Assembly (NCBI GenBank): GCA_003566795.1
Contig: PXBU01000163.1
Coordinates: 1-9,794 of the forward strand
Reading direction: 5' to 3'
Source of the DNA: Puniceicoccaceae bacterium
Lineage (GTDB): Bacteria > Verrucomicrobiota > Verrucomicrobiia > Opitutales > Coraliomargaritaceae
Length of the DNA stretch: 9,794 bases
Shown: piece by piece, positions 1 to 7,961 of the stretch
Numbering within the stretch: position 1 is the first letter of the stretch
How the letters are laid out: each line of letters begins with the position of its first letter
The notes under the pieces: generated by a model
Database searches by the model: none
What the model was told of the DNA's origin: nothing
The model's input: only the letters and a program-made list of their open reading frames with translations
Position numbers and translations under genes: made by a program

Positions 1-1356
1 GCCTTCCATAAAGAAAATCGGGAGGAAAATCGCGACCGTTGTCAGTGTGCTGGTTATGATGGGGGCCCCCACCTCCACCGTGCCCCGGATCGCTGACTCC
101 CGGAGGCCCAATCCCTGCCCCCGGTAACGGTAGATATTCTCGATCACGACGATTGCATTATCCACCATCAGCCCGATGCCGAGCGCCAGCCCGCCCAGGG
201 TGAAGAGGTTCAGCGTCATCCCCTGGAAGTAGATTAAGACAAATGTCCCGATGAGCGAAAACGGGATCGCGACAGCGACGGCGATCGTGCTGCGCGCACT
301 TCTCAGAAAGAAAATCAACACACAGACGGCCAGAAAGCTGCCCGCCCCCATCGCTATACCCACGTTTCGCAGGGATGCCTGGATAAAGGTGGACCGATCT
401 TCTATCACCTGGAATTCCAACTGCGGGAAATCCCGCTCCAAACGTTCCAGCGCTGCGAGGGTTTGCTGTGCCGCCTCGACTGTGTTCGCGCCGGACTGCT
501 TCCGCACCAGCAGGCGCGTTCCCGGTTCGCCATCCACCCGGACGATACGCGTGAGCTCGCGGTGGCCATCCACCACCCGCCCGACGTCACCTACCCGGAT
601 CGCAGCACCATCTCGCCAGTCTACCAGGGTGTTTTCCAGCGACTCCACGCCATCGAGGAGCGCGGGCGTGCGCAGCAGCAGATCGCGGCTACCCTCGCGC
701 AGCTCACCCGCTGGCTGAATCACATTGGCCCGGCGGATTGCGGTGACGATGTCCGAAGGCGCCAGGTTAAAGGCTTGCAGACGATCGGCATCCAGCTCCA
801 CCCGCACCTCGCGCTCCAACGCGCCACGCACATCAACCAACGCGATGCCAGGGATTTGTTCGATACTGGGTACGATCTGTTTATCGAGCAGATCCCGCAG
901 GAGCAGCGGGTCCATGCGACTGGTCACTCCAGCGACGACAATTGCCCGCTGGTTCGGATCAAACTTCCGTAAGACAGGTCGATCCGCCTCATCCGGCAAA
1001 TTATTCACCACCCGCTCGAGACGGTCCCGCAAATCGCTACTGGCCTCATTGAGATCAGCTCCCCAGGAGAGGCGAACGTTTATTCGGCTGTGGCCCTCAG
1101 ATGAAGTCGAATCGAGATCCTCCAGCCCCGGCAGGCCGGAAATGACTTGCTCCAGCGGTCGGGTAATGAATTCCTCGACCTCCTCCGGTCCGGCATTGGG
1201 ATAGTCCGTCCGCACTGAAATCACCGGCAACTCCACGTCCGGCAATAAGTCCAAGGGCAGCCGCACGAGACTTTGTAGCCCCAGTAGCAAGACAATCCCC
1301 CCCAGCATGCCGGAGAGAACCGGGCGGTAGGTAAAAAATGCGACCCAGCCCCTCAT
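1..1356 (-). CDS. RND efflux permease (AcrB/HAE family), C-terminus cut off by window edge
   Basis: Inner-membrane, proton-driven efflux pump subunit, expected to work with the adaptor encoded just upstream and an outer-membrane channel not seen here. I translated 452 codons from an ATG at 1356; the frame is open to base 1. The N-terminus has the RND arrangement: TM1 at about residues 12-30, then LPLDLLPDVELPVISV leading into the porter domain (PNAGPEEVEEFITRPLEQ). TM2-TM4 lie at about 333-410. The TM4 motif reads GLMVDNAIVVIEN with Asp399 and Asn400, where E. coli AcrB has two adjacent aspartates; VDN variants are common in the family. Full-length members have about 1,030 residues, so over half is missing. 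The start overlaps the adaptor stop (ATGA), implying translational coupling. The substrate cannot be read from this portion; VDN rather than the CzcA/CusA-type motif favours organic compounds over metals. Confidence 0.93.
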   Translation of the reverse strand, partial: MRGWVAFFTYRPVLSGMLGGIVLLLGLQSLVRLPLDLLPDVELPVISVRTDYPNAGPEEVEEFITRPLEQVISGLPGLEDLDSTSSEGHSRINVRLSWGADLNEASSDLRDRLERVVNNLPDEADRPVLRKFDPNQRAIVVAGVTSRMDPLLLRDLLDKQIVPSIEQIPGIALVDVRGALEREVRVELDADRLQAFNLAPSDIVTAIRRANVIQPAGELREGSRDLLLRTPALLDGVESLENTLVDWRDGAAIRVGDVGRVVDGHRELTRIVRVDGEPGTRLLVRKQSGANTVEAAQQTLAALERLERDFPQLEFQVIEDRSTFIQASLRNVGIAMGAGSFLAVCVLIFFLRSARSTIAVAVAIPFSLIGTFVLIYFQGMTLNLFTLGGLALGIGLMVDNAIVVIENIYRYRGQGLGLRESAIRGTVEVGAPIITSTLTTVAIFLPIFFMEG

Positions 1357-2552
1357 CGTGCCTGGTTCGCAAGATTGTCCCCTGCCCGCTCCCAACGGAC
1401 GGGCGTCTGGTCAGTCAACAGGTTGTGACCGCGCGTGACAACGAGGGCACCGGCTTCCACTCCCTGCACAGCGACAAAGTCTCCGTCGCGGTAGCCACGC
1501 TCGATGGGAGTGAAGCGAGACACTTCTGAATCAGTATCGATCACAAACACCCCTTCCACCGAGTCACGCTCAACCAACGCCGAGGTCGGGATTCTAGGCA
1601 CATCCTGCTGCTCATCGAGGATCATTCGAGCCAGCATGAAGACCCCCGGCGCAAGTAGATTGTCGGGGTTAGGCACCCGCACCTGGACCAGCGCACGGCG
1701 CGTCTCGGCGCTAAACTCCGGCGAGCGTCGCAACACCTCTGCCGGGAAGCTGCGGCCCCCTAAGCCGCCTGTTGTGATCTCGAGCGGCATACCACGCTCG
1801 ATTCGATAAAAGTCAGCCTCCGGGACGTAAAACTCTCCAATCAGTGGATCCAATGAGACGACTTCGAGAATCGCACTATTCTCGGAGACTAGGCTGCCCT
1901 CATCCAAAAAGCGACGGCTGACAAAACGCTCATTATCAGAACCCTCCCACAAGGCCCGCAGGGTTGACCGATCCAGTCGAATCCTTGCCCGCCGAAGCAC
2001 CGCCTCCCGCAGCTCAAGCGTCGATTCGGCCACCGCGACCGCCGCATCCGCAGAGATCAGCCGCGACTCCACTTCATCCTGCTCCGCTTCCGAAATAAAG
2101 TCGCGGTCCCGCAGGGAAACGACCCGCTCCAACTCCCGGTTGACCACCTCACGCTCGGCAACAGCCGCTGAATATCGGGCCCGTGCCACCGCCAACTCCG
2201 CCTCTGCTTGCCTGACATCCTCGACAAACTCCGCATTCTCCAGCTGCCCAACCCGCGCATTGCGCTCCACCCGGTCACCGATCTCCACCTCCAGCCGCTC
2301 CAGCAGTCCAGACGTCCGCGCCGCCACCGTAAACCGCCGCTCCGGCAGGAGCGTTCCCGTGTAGCTTCGCACGTCGCGCGCGGTGCCGAGCCGCACCTCT
2401 TCGACCAAAACCGATACCGCACGCGCGCCGCCCGCTCGCTCGGAACTCTCCGATTCCGAACCGCCGCAACCGGCGAGCACCGACGCCGTCACCACAGCAG
2501 CAACAGCTGCCGGTAAAATTCTCCGACTGATTGATTCAAGTGAGCGCTTCAT
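1353..2552 (-). CDS. RND efflux periplasmic adaptor (HlyD/AcrA-type membrane fusion lipoprotein)
   Basis: Periplasmic adaptor that bridges the RND permease and an outer-membrane channel. The 399-residue protein starts with a lipoprotein signal: a basic MKRSLESISRR, a hydrophobic stretch at about 12-27, and lipobox L26-A27-G28-C29, followed by a Ser/Glu-rich linker. Residues about 77-110 (ARTSGLLERLEVEIGDRVERNARVG region) form the first half of the barrel-sandwich (lipoyl-like) domain. Residues about 110-195 are a charged, Ala/Glu/Arg-rich helical hairpin. Residues about 210-235 (RRFLDEGSLVSENSAILEVV) form the second half. A beta-barrel and membrane-proximal domain follow to the end. Length and order are typical. 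It is the first gene of a two-gene operon; its TGA overlaps the permease ATG. I see no strong Shine-Dalgarno sequence upstream. Confidence 0.93.
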   Translation of the reverse strand: MKRSLESISRRILPAAVAAVVTASVLAGCGGSESESSERAGGARAVSVLVEEVRLGTARDVRSYTGTLLPERRFTVAARTSGLLERLEVEIGDRVERNARVGQLENAEFVEDVRQAEAELAVARARYSAAVAEREVVNRELERVVSLRDRDFISEAEQDEVESRLISADAAVAVAESTLELREAVLRRARIRLDRSTLRALWEGSDNERFVSRRFLDEGSLVSENSAILEVVSLDPLIGEFYVPEADFYRIERGMPLEITTGGLGGRSFPAEVLRRSPEFSAETRRALVQVRVPNPDNLLAPGVFMLARMILDEQQDVPRIPTSALVERDSVEGVFVIDTDSEVSRFTPIERGYRDGDFVAVQGVEAGALVVTRGHNLLTDQTPVRWERAGDNLANQAR

Positions 2553-2690
2553 TCAGTGGAAAAGGTGACCGCCATATGCAAAGAAAGGCAACCCCTGTGC
2601 CCATTTGAATCAAAATTTTCCCTGCCCCTGCGCTAAAAAAAGGTCGTGCCAATACAGCGAGTAAAGGTATCCTCGCACGTTTACTTTTAC

Positions 2691-3107
2691 ATGGAGATCA
2701 ACCTTACCACACCCGCCATTCTTTTTCCGGCTGTTTCACTGTTACTGCTGGCTTACACCAATCGGTTCCTGGCCATTGCCAACATCGTCCGTGGACTGGT
2801 CCAGCGCGGCGAAGGGCACCCGGACGAAAACACCATCCGCCAAATCGTCAACCTGCGGCGCCGCATCATTCTAATCAAGTCCATGCAAGCCTTTGGCATC
2901 GCCAGCCTCTTCTGCTGCGTGTTGTCGATCATCCTGCTCTATTTCGGATTCATCTTTACCGGTAAAGCCGCTTTCGGTCTCTCCCTCTTCCTGATGTTGG
3001 CCTCCCTTTCCTTCAGCTTCTGGGAGATCATGCTCAGCGGCGTCGCACTGCGAATGGAATTAAACCGCGTGCTCAATCAGCCCGAAAAGCCGACACAAAA
3101 ACCCTAG
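2691..3107 (+). CDS. DUF2721 family small membrane protein
   Basis: A 138-residue protein beginning MEINLTTPAILFPAVSLLLLAYTNRFLAIANIVRGL. This TPA-LFPA-SLLLLAYTNRF start is characteristic of DUF2721, a family of unknown function. Three hydrophobic segments are visible: about residues 9-26 of the chosen start, a middle one in the IASLFCCVLSIILLYFGFIF region, and AAFGLSLFLMLASLSFSFW. A basic segment (NLRRRIILIK) lies between the first two. The C-terminus is polar and short. An in-frame GTG at 2646 would add 15 residues (MPIQRVKVSSHVYFY) and has AGG close upstream. I prefer the ATG at 2691 because family members begin almost directly with the TPA motif, though no clear ribosome binding site precedes it. 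It is transcribed away from the efflux operon, with about 140 bp between. Function unknown. Confidence 0.82.
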   Translation: MEINLTTPAILFPAVSLLLLAYTNRFLAIANIVRGLVQRGEGHPDENTIRQIVNLRRRIILIKSMQAFGIASLFCCVLSIILLYFGFIFTGKAAFGLSLFLMLASLSFSFWEIMLSGVALRMELNRVLNQPEKPTQKP

Positions 3108-3139
3108 TGGAAGATCAAATAAGTTTTTTCATGTTCGAT

Positions 3140-3163
3140 CCAAACGCGCAGGCGTTCGGCTAC
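3140..3163 (-). repeat. REP-like element copy 1 (GTAG + hairpin)
   Basis: Read on the minus strand: GTAG (3163-3160), stem CCGAACGC, loop CTGC, stem GCGTTTGG. All eight positions pair, with one G-T wobble at the third. The wobble is a pair only on this strand; the other strand would have an A-C mismatch. The GTAG abuts the stem with no gap. Confidence 0.7.
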
Positions 3164-3174
3164 CAGGCCACCAT

Positions 3175-3198
3175 GTAGCCGAAGGCCTTCGCCTTTGG
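3175..3198 (+). repeat. REP-like element copy 2, inverted (GTAG + hairpin)
   Basis: Read on the plus strand: GTAG (3175-3178), stem CCGAAGGC, loop CTTC, stem GCCTTTGG. Compared with the flanking copies, stem position 6 changed from C-G to G-C on both arms at once (a compensatory change), with one further change in the loop. The G-T wobble at position 3 is kept. The core also contains a 12-bp perfect palindrome at 3180-3191. Confidence 0.7.
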
Positions 3199-3229
3199 TT
3201 TCCCCATTCGTAACCGCGTGCCGTTCGAT

Positions 3230-3253
3230 CCAAACGCGCAGGCGTTCGGCTAC
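3230..3253 (-). repeat. REP-like element copy 3 (GTAG + hairpin)
   Basis: Identical to copy 1 across the stem, loop and GTAG, and for seven further bases on the CCAAACGC side and two beyond the GTAG. The shared block is 33 bp (3223-3255). Confidence 0.7.
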
Positions 3254-3306
3254 CAAACTACCAGATCAATGTGATTTTGGATGCGATGAGATTGAACTCA
3301 AAGACT

Positions 3307-3327
3307 CGATGCCCGGCGTGAGCATCG
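3307..3327 (-). terminator. weak stem-loop after menE, possible terminator
   Basis: CGATGC (3307-3312) pairs with GCATCG (3322-3327) across a 9-base loop, about 20 bp beyond the menE stop on the minus strand. The following bases on that strand are AGTCTTTGAG, which is not a proper U-tract. It may end the men transcript, but the evidence is thin. Confidence 0.25.
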
Positions 3328-3348
3328 CCCTTCACCTCCCCTCGGCCA

Positions 3349-4518
3349 TCAATCGAAGCGAATGCTTTTGGGCACTTTGTAGGGACTGAGCTGCTGCTTG
3401 AGTTGGTGCCTCAGTGCTGCGCGATCGGGCGGGGCGCTGCCGGACTCCATTCGTAGGTAGGCGACGACGATCTCGCCCCACTCGTCGTCGGGCTCGCCGA
3501 CGACGCTGGCCTGCACGACGCCCGGCAGCTGGAGCAAGGCTACCCGCACTTCGGCGGGGTCGACCTTTTCGCCTCCGGTGTTGATTAGGCGATCCATCCG
3601 GCCATGCAGGTGCAAGCGCCGCTGTTCGTCCAACCAACCGGCATCGGCAGTGCGGAAGCCTTCTGCCGGATCCACCGGGGCGCCCCCGTGATAGCCTTTG
3701 AACAGGGAGCTGCTGCGCACGCGAATGGAGCCGTCGGCATCAATGCTTACCTGCGTATCGCCCAGCAGAACCGCGCCGGAATCTTCAACCGCGAGGAAAT
3801 CCTGCCGGGGAACTGCCGCGAACATGGCAGCAGTCTCGGTCATCCCATAGACCGGCACCACCGGCAACTTGAGCTCCCGGGCCTGCCGTCTGACTGCGGC
3901 AGGCATCGCCGCACCACCGACGAAGATCACCTGAGCGCTCTTTAATCGACGGAGCCCCCCACGCGTCTGCATCTGCCGCTGTAACTGCGTCGGCACGAGC
4001 GAAAGACAGCGACCGCTGGTCTCATCCTCATCGAAGCGGATGCTGCCACCCGAGACAAACGCCCGTAGCAGTGGCATGAGTCCACTCACGTGATAGAGCG
4101 GTAAGACAGAACAGGCATGCACCGCCCCACCCCCCAGAAACGCCTGCGCCGCCCGAGCGGAGGCACTCAGGCTGGCCCAATCATGAATCACCAGTTTCAC
4201 CCCGCCGGTCGTGCCGCCGGTCGGCATCAGGATCGAACCTGCCGGCGGCGCACCGAGGGCCATGAGCTGATCAAACTGAGCCTGCTCCTGCCTCCCCCAC
4301 TTTGGATTTGCTAGCACCGTCGGCAGCCGCAGCGATGCAGCCGCGAAAAACAAAGTCGCAAATGCCAGGGGGTCCTCCTCCCGGATGACGAGCGCACCCG
4401 CTGTGCTTTCAAGTGAGGCGCGGGCAGCCAGCACGCCCCGGTGAAATTGCTCACCACTGATACCCTCGATCCAATCGCGGCGCAGTTCGTCTAGGTCAAA
4501 GGGGGCAGCTGTTTCCAT
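3349..4518 (-). CDS. menE: o-succinylbenzoate-CoA ligase (MenE-like, ANL superfamily), short at C-terminus
   Basis: Expected to adenylate o-succinylbenzoate and transfer it to CoA in menaquinone synthesis. In the 389-residue protein I see the ANL phosphate-binding motif at about 99-108 (PTGGTTGGVK), the A4-like LPLYHVSGL at 139-147, A5 VYGMTETAA at 223-231, and the A7/A8 block at 288-325 with the adenosine-binding Asp291 in FRTADAGW, then GRMDRLINTGGEKVDPAEVR. It ends at PYKVPKSIRFD, just where related enzymes continue to the A10 motif carrying the adenylation lysine, so that motif is absent. MenE proteins usually have about 450-490 residues; the N-terminus is compact too. The MenE assignment rests on the preceding menC, whose coding region it overlaps by 28 bp. 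Another short ANL ligase remains possible from sequence alone. Confidence 0.83.
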   Translation of the reverse strand: METAAPFDLDELRRDWIEGISGEQFHRGVLAARASLESTAGALVIREEDPLAFATLFFAAASLRLPTVLANPKWGRQEQAQFDQLMALGAPPAGSILMPTGGTTGGVKLVIHDWASLSASARAAQAFLGGGAVHACSVLPLYHVSGLMPLLRAFVSGGSIRFDEDETSGRCLSLVPTQLQRQMQTRGGLRRLKSAQVIFVGGAAMPAAVRRQARELKLPVVPVYGMTETAAMFAAVPRQDFLAVEDSGAVLLGDTQVSIDADGSIRVRSSSLFKGYHGGAPVDPAEGFRTADAGWLDEQRRLHLHGRMDRLINTGGEKVDPAEVRVALLQLPGVVQASVVGEPDDEWGEIVVAYLRMESGSAPPDRAALRHQLKQQLSPYKVPKSIRFD

Positions 4519-5501
4519 ATTAATTCCGGGTCAAAGTTGGCCCGCTCATCGGCCCGAAACGAGGGCCCCGGTGCCAGCTTGGATAAATCATCGTCGAAAG
4601 CCGCGAGCGTATCAAACCCAATAGCGTATTTCATTGCGGGCAGGGTATCCGCCAGCCTGAGTGCCTGCCAGAGTCCGATGCCCGTCTCAAAAACCGAGGA
4701 GAAAACGATCTGTCGGCTTAAAGGCCTGAGCCGCTCTTGAAGGACGGTGACATTCCCCATCAACAGGGGTTTGATCACCAACGGCCCCGCCCAGGCACCG
4801 GGCATCAGCCAACGCTCGCGGCCAGGACCGTTTAAACTCTCATCCAGAGCAATCGGAATGCCATAGTCTCGGGCGAGAGCCGCCATACTGGCCTCCTCCC
4901 CAGGCGGCAGGGGTTGTTCGAGAAATTCGACTTGCCCGGCATGGGGCTCAAGCACGCCCAGCCATGACTGCAACTGATTGCTATTGAACCCCCCGTTGGC
5001 ATCCAGGCGCAGCGACACCGTCTCGGGTAGCAATACTAGCAATTCTTTTAAAATCTTTTGTTCGACCTCACTGGCGAGCACCCCGATTTTCCATTTGAAC
5101 GCAGTGTAGCCAGCCGCAAGTTTCTCTTGCGCCACCACCAACGCTTCGGAGCCAGCCGGCAGTAAAGCCGCCACCGCGTAATCACGCGGCAAAACTCCAG
5201 CACTACCCCGCATGTTCTGAATGGCGCTGGTCAGAGCGAAACTGCAGCAAGGTAAACCGGACGGCATTATAATCGCATCCGCGACCCACTGCCGCAGAAA
5301 ATCATCCGCCCGCGCCCAAGTCTCCGTGCCAAACTCCGGCAAGGGCGCGACCTCGCCGTAGCCGACCGCACTCCCGGACGCCACGCGCACGATGAAGCCA
5401 GCCCGCTCCTTCCACTCTCCATGAGCCGTCTGCAGCGGTGAGAGGAACTCGCGGCAGTAGGGACGGTAGGCAACCTGCAAATTCATGCCACCCGATGTCA
5501 T
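4491..5501 (-). CDS. menC: o-succinylbenzoate synthase (MenC, enolase superfamily)
   Basis: Dehydrates SHCHC to o-succinylbenzoate in the menaquinone pathway, supplying the next gene product. The 336-residue protein has the complete enolase-superfamily active site: K136 and K138 in FKWKIG, metal ligands D167 (LRLDANGG), E195 (FLEQPL) and D220 (IALDES), and K244 (VIKPLLMG). These match the E. coli MenC lysine pair, Asp161/Glu190/Asp213 and Lys235 in order and spacing. The N-terminal capping domain opens with YRPYCREFLSPLQTAHGEW, usual for MenC. The start could be the ATG at 5501 (AGGA lies very close upstream) or the ATG at 5486, giving MNLQVAYRPY; the second fits the family start equally well. 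It diverges from guaB with only 41 bp between. Confidence 0.92.
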   Translation of the reverse strand: MTSGGMNLQVAYRPYCREFLSPLQTAHGEWKERAGFIVRVASGSAVGYGEVAPLPEFGTETWARADDFLRQWVADAIIMPSGLPCCSFALTSAIQNMRGSAGVLPRDYAVAALLPAGSEALVVAQEKLAAGYTAFKWKIGVLASEVEQKILKELLVLLPETVSLRLDANGGFNSNQLQSWLGVLEPHAGQVEFLEQPLPPGEEASMAALARDYGIPIALDESLNGPGRERWLMPGAWAGPLVIKPLLMGNVTVLQERLRPLSRQIVFSSVFETGIGLWQALRLADTLPAMKYAIGFDTLAAFDDDLSKLAPGPSFRADERANFDPELIWKQLPPLT

Positions 5502-5542
5502 TTCCTACTTGAGAAAAGACAATCATTTGTTGGATTCAGTCC

Positions 5543-7126
<1,584 letters not shown>

Positions 7127-7158
7127 GCCGTTTACGAGCCGCCCTGGTGGAGCTTCAA

Positions 7159-7254
7159 ATGAAAAAATCCTGGGACCCCATCGCCCCCGTTACGATTTAC
7201 GAACCCCCGCGGAGTTCCTCGAAAATCAGGTGCTTTGCGTTCACGGGTGTGTAG
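7159..7254 (+). CDS. possible small ORF, 31 residues, no known family
   Basis: An ATG at 7159 has GGAG six bases upstream, the best Shine-Dalgarno match in this gap, and opens 31 codons: MKKSWDPIAPVTIYEPPRSS continuing SKIRCFAFTGV, then TAG. I do not recognise it. It could be a true small protein, a remnant of something deleted when the neighbouring toxin-antitoxin pair arrived, or chance. The surrounding 217-bp gap (7127-7343) shows nothing else coding that I can support. Confidence 0.2.
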   Translation: MKKSWDPIAPVTIYEPPRSSSKIRCFAFTGV

Positions 7255-7306
7255 ATCGCCTCCGGCTGTTCAGCCTTAAAGGCAAAAAAGAGCTTAAACC
7301 CGAAAC

Positions 7307-7334
7307 TTGACAAATGGACTAACCAGACTAAGTT
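7307..7334 (+). promoter_or_regulatory. promoter-like sequence for the toxin-antitoxin operon
   Basis: A perfect -35 consensus TTGACA (7307-7312) is followed after 16 bp by TAAGTT (7329-7334), a modest -10 match. Transcription would begin at about 7341-7344, at or within a few bases of the antitoxin ATG (7344). This would give a leaderless message, consistent with the lack of a Shine-Dalgarno sequence there. Confidence 0.4.
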
Positions 7335-7341
7335 TGCTTAG
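7317..7341. promoter_or_regulatory. possible antitoxin operator (repeats over the -10 region)
   Basis: GACTAA occurs twice (7317-7322 and 7326-7331), and CTAAG (7328-7332) is inverted as CTTAG (7337-7341) around TTTG. PhD-type antitoxins commonly repress their own promoters through short repeats placed like this. Assignment as an operator is inference from position and symmetry. Confidence 0.3.
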
Positions 7342-7343
7342 CC

Positions 7344-7577
7344 ATGAAAACCCTAAACATCCACGCAACCAAGACGCGGCTTTCGTCCCTATTGAAGGAG
7401 ATCGAGGAAAACGGGGAGCGTATTGTCATTTGCCGAAACGGGAAGCCAGTTGCCGACCTGTCCGCGCACAAACCCTCGAGCCGACTCGCTCAGGATCCTG
7501 TGCTGGCGGACACCCAAATCAACTACGATCCGACCGAACCTGCATCTGAAGCGGACTGGCCGGAATCCGCGCGATGA
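7344..7577 (+). CDS. PhD/YefM-type antitoxin
   Basis: A 77-residue antitoxin expected to bind and neutralise the toxin encoded next and to repress the shared promoter. The N-terminal half, MKTLNIHATKTRLSSLLKEI followed by EENGERIVICRNGKPVADLSAHK, has the Phd/YefM fold pattern: a short strand, a helix with the K-RLS-LL core, then the characteristic ER-VICRNGKPVA strand-turn-strand. The C-terminal part (about 45-77) is polar, acidic and Pro-rich, as expected for the segment that becomes ordered on toxin binding. No ribosome binding site is evident; the promoter-like sequence would start transcription almost at the ATG. Its stop overlaps the toxin start (ATGA), the normal order for this class, antitoxin first. 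Confidence 0.88.
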   Translation: MKTLNIHATKTRLSSLLKEIEENGERIVICRNGKPVADLSAHKPSSRLAQDPVLADTQINYDPTEPASEADWPESAR

Positions 7578-7951
7578 TTTTAGACACCTGCGCACTTCTC
7601 TGGCTCGCGGTCGATCAGGGTAGGCTCAGCGAGTCGACCCTGGAAGCGATCGATGCCACGCACAGCGTGGGCGTTTCCGCAATCAGCGCCTTTGAAATCG
7701 GCCAAAAACACAAACGCGGACAACTTAAACTCTCCTTACCTCCGAGGCAATGGTTTGAGCGTGCTGTGGCACAACACAAGTTAAGCGTGTTCAATTTAAC
7801 CGCAGATACCTGCCTTCGTGCGACCGAACTACCCGAGATACATAAAGACCCGTTTGATCGTTTAATTATTGCAACCGCAATGTCGGAGGGCAGACCAGTT
7901 ATTACCACAGATTCTGTTTTCGGAAAATACGGAATCGAAACACTTTCTTGA
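7574..7951 (+). CDS. PIN-domain ribonuclease toxin (VapC-like)
   Basis: A 125-residue PIN-domain protein, probably a magnesium-dependent RNase that inhibits translation when unopposed. The opening MILDTCALLWLA carries the first acidic residue, D4. E41 lies in SAISAFEIGQK. The HKDPFDRLIIATA segment carries D92 and D95, and D113 lies in VITTDSVF. Together these make the usual acidic cluster, so the enzyme looks intact. The DTCALLW start and DPFDRLIIA block resemble the PIN subgroup that pairs with PhD-type antitoxins, as here. The reading frame begins inside the antitoxin stop (ATGA). purA starts 10 bp after the toxin stop. The 3' half (about 7770-7950) is more AT-rich than the flanking housekeeping genes, which fits acquisition by transfer. 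The RNA target cannot be deduced. Confidence 0.9.
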   Translation: MILDTCALLWLAVDQGRLSESTLEAIDATHSVGVSAISAFEIGQKHKRGQLKLSLPPRQWFERAVAQHKLSVFNLTADTCLRATELPEIHKDPFDRLIIATAMSEGRPVITTDSVFGKYGIETLS

Positions 7952-7961
7952 ATATTACAGC

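Larger units (their letters stand above)
3133..3255. repeat. BIME-like cluster of three REP-type GTAG-hairpin elements
   Basis: Three related elements alternate in orientation (minus, plus, minus) in the gap between the convergent DUF2721 and menE genes. The outer two (3133-3165 and 3223-3255) are an identical 33-bp direct repeat, offset by 90 bp. The middle one is a diverged inverted copy. Each has a GTAG tetranucleotide directly at the foot of an 8-bp stem with a 4-base loop. This matches the architecture known for REP sequences associated with RAYT transposases. The individual copies are listed separately. Confidence 0.75.

Noticed and set aside
399..400. RND pump inactive because the second TM4 aspartate (residue 400) is Asn
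   Set aside because: VDN is a frequent natural variant in RND pumps. Asp399 is kept, so there is no reason to call the pump defective.
251..972. Plus-strand open frames over the efflux permease
   Set aside because: The minus-strand frame encodes an unmistakable RND protein. The plus-strand products are Ser/Arg-rich shadows.
3133..3255. CRISPR-like array (33-bp repeat twice)
   Set aside because: There are only two direct copies, the 57-bp interval contains an inverted copy of the same element, and no cas gene is present. A REP/BIME unit explains all of it.
5502..5542. Riboswitch or purine-responsive leader ahead of guaB
   Set aside because: Only 41 bp separate menC and guaB, too short for a known purine aptamer, and I see no stable fold. 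The purA leader is shorter still (10 bp).
7263..7275. GGCTGTTCAGCC hairpin as a guaB terminator
   Set aside because: The stem is short with almost no loop, and it is followed by TTAAAGGCAAAAAAG rather than a T-run.
7869..7961. Upstream 31-codon extension of purA
   Set aside because: It lies within the toxin gene in another frame, has no motif, and the ATG at 7962 gives a start just ahead of the conserved nucleotide-binding region.
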